Assembly (NCBI GenBank): GCA_020638975.1
Contig: JACKHN010000012.1
Coordinates: forward strand, 186,001 to 250,000
From: Planctomycetaceae bacterium
GTDB taxonomy: Bacteria > Planctomycetota > Planctomycetia > Pirellulales > Pirellulaceae
Reading direction: 5' to 3'
Length of the DNA stretch: 64,000 nt
Within the stretch, counting starts at the first letter, position 1; every line of letters starts with the position of its first letter. Positions 45,515-54,235 of the stretch are shown in pieces. The translations under genes and the position numbers were made by a program. The notes under the pieces are model-generated. The model was not told where the DNA came from. It did no database searches and worked only from the letters and a program-made list of their open reading frames with translations.

Positions 45515-47176
45515 CTACGAAGCTGCCGAAAAACTCTTATCGACGATCGCCGCGCCGACGGAATCACCGAAGGCATTGACAGCCGTTCGGAAGCGATCGA
45601 GCAACCAGTCGATGGGCAAGATCAAGCCGATCAATTCCAGGGGCAAGCCGACGGCGTTCAACACGATCAACATCGTGACGAGTCCAGCTTCTGGAATGCC
45701 TGCAGCTCCGATCGCCGCCAGTGTCGCGGTGACTGCGATCACGACTTGCTTGTCGAAGGTAAGCACAAACGTTGGGTCAACAATCGCGTAGGCTTGGGCG
45801 ATGAAGATGGCGGCGGCCGCTTCATAAAGTGCGGTCCCGTCCATATTGATCGTTGCACCGAGCGGCAGCACAAACTCGGTCGATCGTGGCGAAATCCCGG
45901 CGCGTTTCTCGGCACATTCCATCGTCACCGGCAGCGTGGCAGTCGAACTGGCCGTCGAAAAAGCGGTCAGGATGGCCTGCGACATTTGTCCGAAAAACTG
46001 AATCGGATTTCGTTTCGTGAAGATCCACAATAGCAAAGGTAACGTACACAAGGCGTGAACGCCGAGTCCTGTAAGCACGCTGGTCATGTACCAAGCCTGT
46101 GTCTTCAGTAACGATAGAAACTGTCCGTCCATTTGTGCCTTGGCGAAGCGAGCGGCGACGAGACAGAATATTCCCAGCGGCGCGAGCTTCATCAGCAAAA
46201 GGATGAAACTCATCAGGGCATCGTTGATGCTGACCACCAATTCCGAAATCGTTTTGGATTTCTCGCCCATCGTGGTTAACATTCCACCAAAGACGATGCT
46301 GAACACAATCAGCGGCAGCAAGTTGATCTCGACCATGGATGCCAGCAAGTTGCCAGTGAATAGCATGAGAACCAAGTTCTGAAAGATCTCGCCAATGGAG
46401 GGCGGTCCGGGCACGAGATACGCTTCGATAATGCTGGCCGTGCCGCCTTGCTGTGGCTCGAAGCGGATCTGCACGTATGCCGCCTCCTCCGGGACCGGGA
46501 TCGCGGCAGTTGTGCGATAGATGCTCTCCTCCGTGCCAGCGACGAACTCTCCGTTCTCGACGTCGGTGAACACATTTCCATCGCGACTCCAACGTAGTTG
46601 TGCATGTGCCGGAGTGGATGCGTCACCGACTTGATCGATGACAATGCGAACATTCCAACTCCCGTTGTCGCTGATTGAAACGTTTTTACTTTCGCTGGCG
46701 ATCTGGGCGCGATCTCCCGTCACGTTGTGCCACTCGAACTTCTTCCCGCTCTTGCGTCCAGCGGCATGTGCAACGGTTTCTTCGCCTTCCTGACGGGCAT
46801 CCTCGACGAGCTTCTTGTCGATGCCGCGACCGGGGTTGACGATATTCACGACGATCAGACCCGTGATTACGGCGAGTATGGTCGTCGACAGGTAATAGGA
46901 GACCGCGTACGCACCCGGTCGTCCAAGCTTCCGGATATCTCCCAGTCCTAAGATGCCACTCATGACGCTGGCCATTACCAACGGCACAACGACCATTTGG
47001 AGCATCCGCAGAAAGACTTCACCGCCAACATTGAAGATGGCAACAACGGGTCGAAAACCTTCGCCCAAGGCGGCCGGTCCCGCGATCGCGACGACCACTG
47101 CCAGGACGATCGCCCCGACGATAAAAAGCGTTAAATGAGACTGTCCACCTGATTGCTGCTCTGCATGCTTCGCCAT
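45515..47176 (-). CDS. dicarboxylate/amino acid:cation symporter (DAACS) with an inserted soluble domain
   Basis: 553 residues, against ~420-450 for typical members. The core is GltP/DctA-like: FLRMLQMVVVPLVMASVMSG, LPLGATINMDGTALYEAAAA near residue 435 and GIPEAGLVTMLIVLNAVGLP. The transporter takes up an amino acid or C4-dicarboxylate with sodium or protons. Between TM3 (ends ~115) and TM4 (starts ~262) lies an extra ~140-residue polar, beta-rich region (EWHNVTGDRAQIASESKNVS onward to RFEPQQGGTASIIEAYL), which should face the periplasm. It could be a substrate-capturing or partner-binding module. The upstream dehydratase gene is co-directional. Confidence 0.88.
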   Translation of the reverse strand: MAKHAEQQSGGQSHLTLFIVGAIVLAVVVAIAGPAALGEGFRPVVAIFNVGGEVFLRMLQMVVVPLVMASVMSGILGLGDIRKLGRPGAYAVSYYLSTTILAVITGLIVVNIVNPGRGIDKKLVEDARQEGEETVAHAAGRKSGKKFEWHNVTGDRAQIASESKNVSISDNGSWNVRIVIDQVGDASTPAHAQLRWSRDGNVFTDVENGEFVAGTEESIYRTTAAIPVPEEAAYVQIRFEPQQGGTASIIEAYLVPGPPSIGEIFQNLVLMLFTGNLLASMVEINLLPLIVFSIVFGGMLTTMGEKSKTISELVVSINDALMSFILLLMKLAPLGIFCLVAARFAKAQMDGQFLSLLKTQAWYMTSVLTGLGVHALCTLPLLLWIFTKRNPIQFFGQMSQAILTAFSTASSTATLPVTMECAEKRAGISPRSTEFVLPLGATINMDGTALYEAAAAIFIAQAYAIVDPTFVLTFDKQVVIAVTATLAAIGAAGIPEAGLVTMLIVLNAVGLPLELIGLILPIDWLLDRFRTAVNAFGDSVGAAIVDKSFSAAS

Positions 47177-47289
47177 GTCGCTCCTGACATTGTTGGAATC
47201 GCGAGAAATGCTGCGGGCTCGTCAGCCGTAGTTCGCCTCGTATCGTCAAGTCTTGACCTTGCAGTCGTAACTTTAAAGAGACGAGCGGA

Positions 47290-47718
47290 TTAGCTCGTTG
47301 CGATCGCTGCGAATCCGTCTTCGTAGATACTTTTGACGGTCGCGCAGGCGTCTTCTTCTTCGCCCGGCGGAGTATTGAAGTTGGATTGCCACTCGCCAAA
47401 CGTCTGACCGGTGGTCGTAATTCGCCGAAGTCGGAGCGTGGCGACGTAGTTCTTAACGGGCAGCGGTGATTCGAGAATCGAGTACGTGCAGAAGTGTTCG
47501 ACATCCGACAGCGCCAGAAGCTGTTCTCGAATCGTCTCGCCGGACTCGGTGAGTTGAAAGTTCCGCACGCAACCGATGGCATCGGCAGGACGACCGGCTT
47601 CGATTTGGCTGGTCGCGACCAGCGGGTGCCAGCGGGGCAGGGCATTGAAGTCTCGGACGACTTCCCATACTTTCTCAAGCGGAGCTTCGATGACCGAACT
47701 AACGTATACTGACGGCAT
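47290..47718 (-). CDS. SRPBCC-fold (START/polyketide cyclase-like) protein
   Basis: 142 residues from the ATG at 47718, with GGAGGAATCATTTC upstream. The sequence begins MPSVYVSSVIEAPLEKVWEV, the classical first strand and helix, and continues VRDFNALPRWHPLVATSQIE, with long curved strands CVRNFQLTESGETIREQL and YSILESPLPVKNYVATLRL. The fold encloses a hydrophobic pocket that binds lipids or small ligands. No catalytic residues are diagnostic. It is divergent from the AsmA-like gene at 47805. Confidence 0.85.
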   Translation of the reverse strand: MPSVYVSSVIEAPLEKVWEVVRDFNALPRWHPLVATSQIEAGRPADAIGCVRNFQLTESGETIREQLLALSDVEHFCTYSILESPLPVKNYVATLRLRRITTTGQTFGEWQSNFNTPPGEEEDACATVKSIYEDGFAAIATS

Positions 47719-47804
47719 GAAATGATTCCTCCGTTCGTCGCATTGAAGGCTGGGATTGACAATAGTGTAGCGGAATTCGCGTAAATTCGGTGTAAACGTG
47801 GCCA

Positions 47805-49175
47805 ATGAGTAAATCAACGGATTCGACCATCGCTCGCGGCAACTTCGGTCGTCGTGTGGTCAAGTTGCTCACCTTGCTGATTCTGCTCGTTGCTGCTTCG
47901 CCTTATATCGTCGCAAAGACGCCGTTGCTGAATGTCCTGCTTGGTCGGATCGGTGCCGAAGACGATTTGCATTTGACCGCCAAGTCTGCTGAGTTCGGGT
48001 GGTTCACACCGCTCACGCTGCGAGACGTGAGTATCCTTCGCGATCAGCCGGAGTTAGGCATTCAACTCGAACGAATCGAGCTTGAGCAGTCTTGGCTTGC
48101 CACTTGGCTTGCTCTGCCGGACATCGGAAAGGTCGCGATTGTATCTCCCGACATCGCGCTTACGATCCCCGCGACGCCGCTGGAAGCTCCCAGTCCACGA
48201 CGGCCAGTTCAACCGATCGTGGGCGCATTTCTGGTGCGCGATGCGAGCTTTCGCGCGAACTCGCCCCGCGACCACGAACCGATCATTCAGCTCTCGGATT
48301 TGAACGTCACTGTACGCATCGACGGATCGACGTCCGGGCGAACATTGACGATCGAGCCCGTGAAACTGCTCGATAATGTTGATCTCACTCCTGAAATGTG
48401 TGACCGCGGATTGCAGTTGATCGCTCCTTTGTTGGCCAACTCGACGACCGTTAGCGGCAGCGCATCGATTGAGTTAACGAAGTGCATCGTGCCGCTCGCA
48501 ACTCAAGAGAATCCGAATCCGCTTAAGCAGGCAACGATCTCAGGCGTGGTTCAATTGCACCAGGTGCAAACCAGCATGAAAGACTCGATCTTGCATGACA
48601 TTGCCGGAGTTGTTGCCGCCCTGCTGCGAACAGAACTGCCAGACGAAATGCGAATTGCCGATGGCACGGAAGTACGCTTCGAGTTGCAAGACGGGCGAGT
48701 CTATCACGAGGGACTTTCCTTTTTGCTTCCAGAGATTTCGAAGGACATGGAGTGGCGGACGAGTGGGTTCGTCGGATTGGACGAGACGTTGGATCTTGAT
48801 GTGAAAGCGAGGTTGCCTTTCTCGCTGGCGGGAGACGGCCCATTGGCCAGCCGCCTCGCCGAGCGACCGATCGAGTTACATATCGGCGGTACAATTGATC
48901 AGCCCAAGCTGGAGTTGCCCAAAGATCGGAATTGGTTGCAAGAGGCTGCCAGTTTAGTGGGTGGAGGTGATGTTTCCGAGGGAGTCGAACCCCTGGCGGG
49001 AGCAGTCCTCGAGCTACTAGAACAGGCGCGCCTGCGTCGCGAGGAGAACGCAGCGAGTGGTGCTCCGACGGTGTTGGAACGCATGCGCGAGCGGTTGCAG
49101 AAGGGACGTGAGAAACGAAGAGAGCAGGATCCGCCGCCTGTGCCAGCACCTAGTGAGGGCTCGATCAGTCTTTGA
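47805..49175 (+). CDS. AsmA/TamB-like envelope protein
   Basis: 456 residues. One N-terminal transmembrane helix (VVKLLTLLILLVAASPYIVA) anchors the protein in the inner membrane, followed by a mainly beta-stranded periplasmic domain with repeated strands such as FGWFTPLTLRDVSILRD, LERIELEQSWLATWLALPDI and ASIELTKCIVPLATQENPNP. That pattern is the AsmA-like group, which moves phospholipid between membranes or assists outer-membrane assembly. The C-terminus is a charged coiled coil (LEQARLRREENAASG and RMRERLQKGREKRREQD). No homologous neighbours. Confidence 0.75.
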   Translation: MSKSTDSTIARGNFGRRVVKLLTLLILLVAASPYIVAKTPLLNVLLGRIGAEDDLHLTAKSAEFGWFTPLTLRDVSILRDQPELGIQLERIELEQSWLATWLALPDIGKVAIVSPDIALTIPATPLEAPSPRRPVQPIVGAFLVRDASFRANSPRDHEPIIQLSDLNVTVRIDGSTSGRTLTIEPVKLLDNVDLTPEMCDRGLQLIAPLLANSTTVSGSASIELTKCIVPLATQENPNPLKQATISGVVQLHQVQTSMKDSILHDIAGVVAALLRTELPDEMRIADGTEVRFELQDGRVYHEGLSFLLPEISKDMEWRTSGFVGLDETLDLDVKARLPFSLAGDGPLASRLAERPIELHIGGTIDQPKLELPKDRNWLQEAASLVGGGDVSEGVEPLAGAVLELLEQARLRREENAASGAPTVLERMRERLQKGREKRREQDPPPVPAPSEGSISL

Positions 49176-49224
49176 ATTTCCGAACGCGAAATCGACGGTC
49201 GCGATCCCAAATTGGTGATCCGTT

Positions 49225-51069
49225 CTAACGGATCGGAGGCTCCGACTTGCTTGGCGAGTGAGCCGTTCGCTGAGGCGACGAACCTCCTTTGTAGAGGATC
49301 ACGATCTGGCCTTTTTCCGGGAAACGATCCAGCTTCTCAACGACCGCGACATCTTCGTGAAGTGTGCCCTTCAGCGATTCGTACCCGTCGGTCGTTGTTA
49401 TCAGTAGTTTTGGTCCCGCGTCCTCCATGAACTGCTGCGTTGCTTCCTTGTCAGAACAGGGGTCAATGCGGTGCCGCACATAGAACGACAGACTTGGTGG
49501 AAAGTAGCCGAACTCGGCAATCTGTGGACTCGCTTCCGTGACGTGCTGTTGAATCGCGGCGCCGATGCGACCGTTGATCTGGTGATGCGCAATCTGCGGA
49601 GCCGCGATGTTCCAGACACCAAATATTGATAACACGCCCGTCCAAGCGATACATTTGACGGCTGCCGCGCTACGTCCTTGCTCAGCGAGATAGAGGGCGT
49701 AACACCCTGCGATGGTCGCCGGTGCGCCCACGAGTCCGAACCAAGCCAGTTGTGATTGCACGTCGCTTGCCAAGCCAACCCGATCTAACAGCGTCTGCCC
49801 GTTCCACTGCCAAGCTCCTGCAAGGGGAAGGCCGATCAAGCCCAGCATCCCGACCAACGCTAAGATGCCTAACGCGATGCGCGGCCAGAATCGATGCACT
49901 GAGGCGGGATTGTCGATCCAATATTGATAAAAGTAGGCGGCCAAAACGGCCAACGCCGGATATGCGGGCAAAATGTAGTTCGGCAGTTTGGTACTGGCCA
50001 GCGAGAAAATGACGACGTACACGCTCGCCCAACACGTCATCAACAAGAGGCCGCGTTGGGATGACGCACTCGTTCGCAGGTGCCGAATTACTAGCAAGAA
50101 CGTTGGTAACGCAAACACAGACCAGGGAAACATCCCGACGAGAATGGACACGATGTAGTAGTAGAAGGGTCCCTTGTGGCTGTCCATCGGTGTTGAAAAT
50201 CGATGGAAGTGATGTACGCCAAAGAACTCTTGCAAGAACACGCCGTTGGTCTTCCAGCCAACAGCGATATACCAAGGTCCTGCTACCAACAGAATGACGG
50301 CAATCGCGGTAAAGATCCTCATTCGCCAAATGGTTTGGAAGAAGTTGACCGGGCCGAATGGGCGCAATGCCTCAAACCACTGTCGCCACCGTGGCGCACT
50401 TGCATCCAGTTCACGTCTTGGAGTTGTGCATAACAGGAACAACCCGATCACAGCCATCGGAAACAAGAACCCGATGGGTCCTTTCACCAGCGTGGCGACA
50501 CCCATCGCTGCATAGATCGCGACGAAGTGCGTCCAGCGTTGCGGAAGCACGTCCGAGAGGCTCGGAGCCATTTCGGAAGTCGAACTAGTTTCTGGACGCG
50601 CGCGGTACGGTCCCGTGACAGCGAATAAATACAAAGCGAGCGTTGAAAAGAAGGTCAGATACGTATCGGGAGTCGCTGCTCGCGAAACGAAGTTAAACAT
50701 CAAGCAACTGGCCATCACCAATCCAGCCCACCAGCCTGCCTCTGCCGTGAACACGCGGCGTCCCAGGTGATAGGTTAAGAGACAGGTCGCGACGCCGAAG
50801 ACAGCCGTCAGAATGCGCGCCGCGAACTCGGACGTGCCGAATAGCTCGTAGCCGATCATCATCATCCAGTACATCCACGGCGGCTTATGCCCGAACAACT
50901 CACCATTGAACGTGGGCACGATCCAATCGCCCTGCGCATGCATTTCTGCGGCTGTGCTGGCGAAGTAGCCTTCGTCCTGGTCCCAGAGTCTCGTCGTGTG
51001 CAAGCCCGTCAACAGGACTGCCGCAGCAATCACTAACAACCAGAGTTGGTGTCGATGATGATCCTTCAT
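49225..51069 (-). CDS. GT39/ArnT-type polytopic glycosyltransferase
   Basis: 614 residues from the ATG at 51069; the upstream frame overlaps the GT2 gene and is not coding. The N-terminal extracytoplasmic loop carries LWDQDEGYFASTAAEMHAQG, with the Asp-Glu pair of GT-C enzymes that use polyprenyl-phosphate sugars, then GHKPPWMYWMMMIGYELFGT. About ten to twelve hydrophobic helices follow. Such enzymes transfer a sugar from a lipid carrier to a protein or lipid A outside the cytoplasm. The GT2 enzyme 70 bases upstream could make the lipid-linked donor, so the pair may work together. Confidence 0.9.
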   Translation of the reverse strand: MKDHHRHQLWLLVIAAAVLLTGLHTTRLWDQDEGYFASTAAEMHAQGDWIVPTFNGELFGHKPPWMYWMMMIGYELFGTSEFAARILTAVFGVATCLLTYHLGRRVFTAEAGWWAGLVMASCLMFNFVSRAATPDTYLTFFSTLALYLFAVTGPYRARPETSSTSEMAPSLSDVLPQRWTHFVAIYAAMGVATLVKGPIGFLFPMAVIGLFLLCTTPRRELDASAPRWRQWFEALRPFGPVNFFQTIWRMRIFTAIAVILLVAGPWYIAVGWKTNGVFLQEFFGVHHFHRFSTPMDSHKGPFYYYIVSILVGMFPWSVFALPTFLLVIRHLRTSASSQRGLLLMTCWASVYVVIFSLASTKLPNYILPAYPALAVLAAYFYQYWIDNPASVHRFWPRIALGILALVGMLGLIGLPLAGAWQWNGQTLLDRVGLASDVQSQLAWFGLVGAPATIAGCYALYLAEQGRSAAAVKCIAWTGVLSIFGVWNIAAPQIAHHQINGRIGAAIQQHVTEASPQIAEFGYFPPSLSFYVRHRIDPCSDKEATQQFMEDAGPKLLITTTDGYESLKGTLHEDVAVVEKLDRFPEKGQIVILYKGGSSPQRTAHSPSKSEPPIR

Positions 51070-51139
51070 CTCCGTCCCCGTGAGTAAGGTAAACAGACCG
51101 GCGCTCGCGTCTTGCTGCTCATTTCTATTTCGAACGGTG

Positions 51140-52000
51140 CTAAGCAGCTCGCCGCGAGGGCTGTTCGTCGTCCGATCCGAAAGTGAGTACATCCGGCCCA
51201 CGCTCGTCAGTCGTCGTGCCAAGATAAGGTCGAGCCCACGGTCGCAAATGCCTCCAATAGATCCGCGACAAGTCGAGTATGGCGGCGGCAAAGTCCTGCG
51301 ACTTCAGCCGTGAAGACCCAACCTCTTCCCACCGGTCGATCGGTTGCTCGTAGATATAGTCCGCGCTGCACAGTTTCGGCTCTGCCTGCCGATGCAGTTG
51401 CCGAAAGCGGGCAAACAACTCGACATCGAAGATCCACTTGGCCAGAAACGGCTCGGCGATGATGCTTCGGAGTTGCGGCGTCACGCGGAAAAGCTTGGCA
51501 CCGCACTGTGTATCTTGAATGCGCAGTCCAAGCACGATCGACGCGACGGTCGCGAAGATCCGCCCCAAGACTTTTCGGATGGGCTTTCGGTGGATCTGCC
51601 TGCCCAGCAGTGGCAGTCGCGACCCAATGACCATCTCGATGGTTTCATGTTGCTGCAGTACACGCCTAAAGTCGGGAATCGATTCCAACGGCGTGCTCAG
51701 GTCTGCGTCCCAGAACCCGATCGCGACGGGCGAGGCGTCGAGTGCATGAATCATCCCTTGCCGAACGGCCTCTGCCTTGCCACTGTTTCGCGGCAGGTCA
51801 AGAAACTCGAACCGTTGTGGGTTGCTAGCAGCGATCTCCGCTAGCAGTTCTGCCGTCTCGTCGGAGCTGCCATCGTTAACGAAGAGGAATCGGATTCCAT
51901 CGCACGCGGCGGCAAATTGGTGAAACTCTGCGGTGGGAAGTCGCTTCGCCTCGTTGTAGCAAGGGACGACGATGTAGGTGTCGCAAGAGTGGTCGTTCAT
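51140..52000 (-). CDS. GT2 glycosyltransferase, dolichyl/polyprenyl-phosphate sugar synthase-like
   Basis: 286 residues from the ATG at 52000, with AAGGA ten bases upstream. It opens IVVPCYNEAKRLP, then FLFVNDGSSDETAELL and FWDADLSTPLESIPDF, with the DAD nucleotide-sugar motif of the GT-A fold. A region VLGRIFATVASIVLGLRIQD, followed by CGAKLF, is typical of polyprenyl-phosphate glucosyltransferases. The enzyme should charge a lipid carrier with glucose, mannose or a similar sugar. It precedes the GT39 gene by 70 bases on the same strand, so one message is likely. Confidence 0.9.
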   Translation of the reverse strand: MNDHSCDTYIVVPCYNEAKRLPTAEFHQFAAACDGIRFLFVNDGSSDETAELLAEIAASNPQRFEFLDLPRNSGKAEAVRQGMIHALDASPVAIGFWDADLSTPLESIPDFRRVLQQHETIEMVIGSRLPLLGRQIHRKPIRKVLGRIFATVASIVLGLRIQDTQCGAKLFRVTPQLRSIIAEPFLAKWIFDVELFARFRQLHRQAEPKLCSADYIYEQPIDRWEEVGSSRLKSQDFAAAILDLSRIYWRHLRPWARPYLGTTTDERGPDVLTFGSDDEQPSRRAA

Positions 52001-52224
52001 CCTTGAACGATCCTTATAGAGGGGATCCGTAGGGGTCCGTGTCGTGGGCTTGCTCAAGTTGGAATTTGTCGGTGGAATCGCGATGGTGCGATCGTATCGA
52101 GTCTGCGCGGAGCGAGTCAAGGCGAGATAGCGGTCCGACGCGGTCTATAAACTCCGTTCGAGTTTCGTTCAGGCATTCCGAAGCGTCGAGAGACACGCGA
52201 TGTTTGGCCGCAACGCTGCGATGT

Positions 52225-53553
52225 TTACTCCACGGCGGCAACAATCTCATACTTACGAGCCACCGGTCGGGCGGCTTCATAAATCTTCGCTTCGTACTCG
52301 GCGGCAAGCTGGTTCAACCCTTCAATTTCCTTGTTGAACTCGACGAGATACTCCTTGTGCTCCTCGGTGCCTGTCTTGCCGGGGCGTGTGAAACGGTTGC
52401 GGAGTTGTGCCCACTTGTCGCGAAGCGGGTGAATGGCCTTTTCGTTGCGTTCCTTATTAAGATTCGCCACGGCGAGTGCTTGCTGGTATTGCGGCGTCTT
52501 GTCGTTTGCTTGCAGCTCAATCTTCGCTGCCAGCACCGCATGCGTGTAAGTCCCAACCGTAGCACCATCGATCCGTACATCATATTTGCCCGGAGCGAGC
52601 CCCAGCACACGAACGCGCTCGTTGCTCAACTTGTGCCCGGATTTGGTTAAGGCGTAACCGAGTTGAGCTTCTGGCGGCAGAACCCAGGGCAGCGAACCGG
52701 CTTTGAACGTGAAGCTCAGCGAGACGTCATCGCCTTGCACATCAGCGACCTCGTCCTGGCCGGCTGTCACTCGCCACTTGTCGTTGACCTTCGTCGCGTT
52801 AATCGCCGAGACCTGTCGGTTGGCAGACATCTGCTCTAACATCGCGAACGCCATAACCGCTTGCCCGTTGGCGTCCGGATGAACGGCGTCCGGGATCATG
52901 TTGAACTCTGGGTTCTCGACGCGTTGGGCTCGTGTCAGTTGCTCCATCGTGTTCTGCATATCCACATAGCCCAATCCCCGATGGGTCGCCTGGTCACGGA
53001 CCCAAGCTCCATAAAAAGCCAATACGGGCGCATAGTAGCCGGTGACTTCCGCCACTTGCTCAGGATTGCCTGCGACCCAGCGAGGCGGTTTGCTGACGGA
53101 GACACGCGAGTCGTACATGCTGGGGCCCATCAAAATACCAGTCGCTTTGATGCTCGCGATTCGTTCGATCAGTTGCGTCATGTCCGTCTCGTAACGATCG
53201 AAGGTTTCGCGATCAAAGTGCCGATAGGTGCCGTCGTTCATTCCCAGCAGCACCGAGACGTATTTCGGCGTCTGCAATGCGACATCACCTTCAAAGCGAG
53301 CTAAGGCATCACCCGCCTTGTCGCCACTCACGCCGGAGTTGTAGAAGTGAATTCTTCGCTCGGGGTAGCGTGTGTAGAAATAGTCTTCCACATACTGGGT
53401 ATAGAGGCATTGGTGCGTGATGCTGTCACCCAAGAAGACGAACGCATCACCGTCTTGTAGGTCGATCGATGTGACCGGTTTCGGCGACTCGGCGGCGAGA
53501 GTGCCGACGAATAGAACGAGTAAGCACCAAGTCATAATCGCTTGACGGTTCAT
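52225..53553 (-). CDS. exported SGNH/GDSL hydrolase (esterase)
   Basis: 442 residues with a signal peptide (WCLLVLFVGTLAA). The first half has the SGNH signature blocks: FVFLGDSITHQ (Ser nucleophile), SGVSGDKAGDALARF, LLGMNDGTY and DAVHPDANGQAVM with the Asp/His pair. The second half is a beta-rich plus helical region with no clear family. Such enzymes deacetylate or deacylate carbohydrates. It fits alongside the polysaccharide-related genes that follow it on the minus strand. Confidence 0.9.
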   Translation of the reverse strand: MNRQAIMTWCLLVLFVGTLAAESPKPVTSIDLQDGDAFVFLGDSITHQCLYTQYVEDYFYTRYPERRIHFYNSGVSGDKAGDALARFEGDVALQTPKYVSVLLGMNDGTYRHFDRETFDRYETDMTQLIERIASIKATGILMGPSMYDSRVSVSKPPRWVAGNPEQVAEVTGYYAPVLAFYGAWVRDQATHRGLGYVDMQNTMEQLTRAQRVENPEFNMIPDAVHPDANGQAVMAFAMLEQMSANRQVSAINATKVNDKWRVTAGQDEVADVQGDDVSLSFTFKAGSLPWVLPPEAQLGYALTKSGHKLSNERVRVLGLAPGKYDVRIDGATVGTYTHAVLAAKIELQANDKTPQYQQALAVANLNKERNEKAIHPLRDKWAQLRNRFTRPGKTGTEEHKEYLVEFNKEIEGLNQLAAEYEAKIYEAARPVARKYEIVAAVE

Positions 53554-53692
53554 GGGTATGCTCCGTTGTCTGAGAGTGGAATTGCAAAGTTCGGGCGCAA
53601 CAAAACACAGTATAACGCTTCGGAAACCGATCGCGGGCTGCGTGCGCCTAAGTCAGAACTGTTGCATCGTACTTGGAAGTGGCCAAGTACTG

Positions 53693-54139
53693 CTAATCCA
53701 TGCGAACGCCGATGGTCAACAACACGTTGGCGAAGCGTTGTTGATCGGCGGTTTGGATCGTGAGGATATGATCGGGAGTCGCCACGGCATCATAGAAGGC
53801 CCATTTTTCGATGGGCTCGAGTTCCAGACTTAGCCCCGCGGCTTTCATTGTTTGGCGGTAATCGGCCCACACCGATGGATCTGCCGTAAGGGCATATTGC
53901 CCTGTGGATTCGTACATCATCGTGTTGACGGCTTCAACGGGCAGCGCCGAGAGGACGGCCTGCAAGACTTGATTGCAAGTAAGCACGCCTGGCATCAAGT
54001 TCAGATGTACGAGCTTGGCGTTTGGGCCGATCTTCGACGATGCAGGATAATTGCCGTCGGCGATCAAGACTTTGCCATGATGACCGGCTGCGCCGAGGAT
54101 CGCGTTGATCTCGGGATGAATCAGTTGATGTTTGAGCAT
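53693..54139 (-). CDS. RbsD/FucU-family sugar mutarotase
   Basis: 148 residues from the ATG at 54139, with GGAAAG upstream. Family motifs are GHHGKVLIADGNYPASSKIG at residues 19-38 and MMYESTGQYALTADPS, and the total length is normal for the fold. RbsD and FucU convert pyranose forms or anomers of ribose and fucose. It starts a minus-strand run with UxaE, a TIM-barrel isomerase, a zinc alcohol dehydrogenase and an aldo/keto reductase. Its place there suggests it conditions the sugar entering that pathway, probably fucose-like. Confidence 0.88.
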   Translation of the reverse strand: MLKHQLIHPEINAILGAAGHHGKVLIADGNYPASSKIGPNAKLVHLNLMPGVLTCNQVLQAVLSALPVEAVNTMMYESTGQYALTADPSVWADYRQTMKAAGLSLELEPIEKWAFYDAVATPDHILTIQTADQQRFANVLLTIGVRMD

Positions 54140-54235
54140 ATGTGCGTTCTTTCCTGTTTTCGTGAGTCGTCGGGGCTAGCCGGGGGTGCCTCGCAACAAG
54201 AGCTTGACGCTAACGCGTTCGGCTCAATTCCCAGA

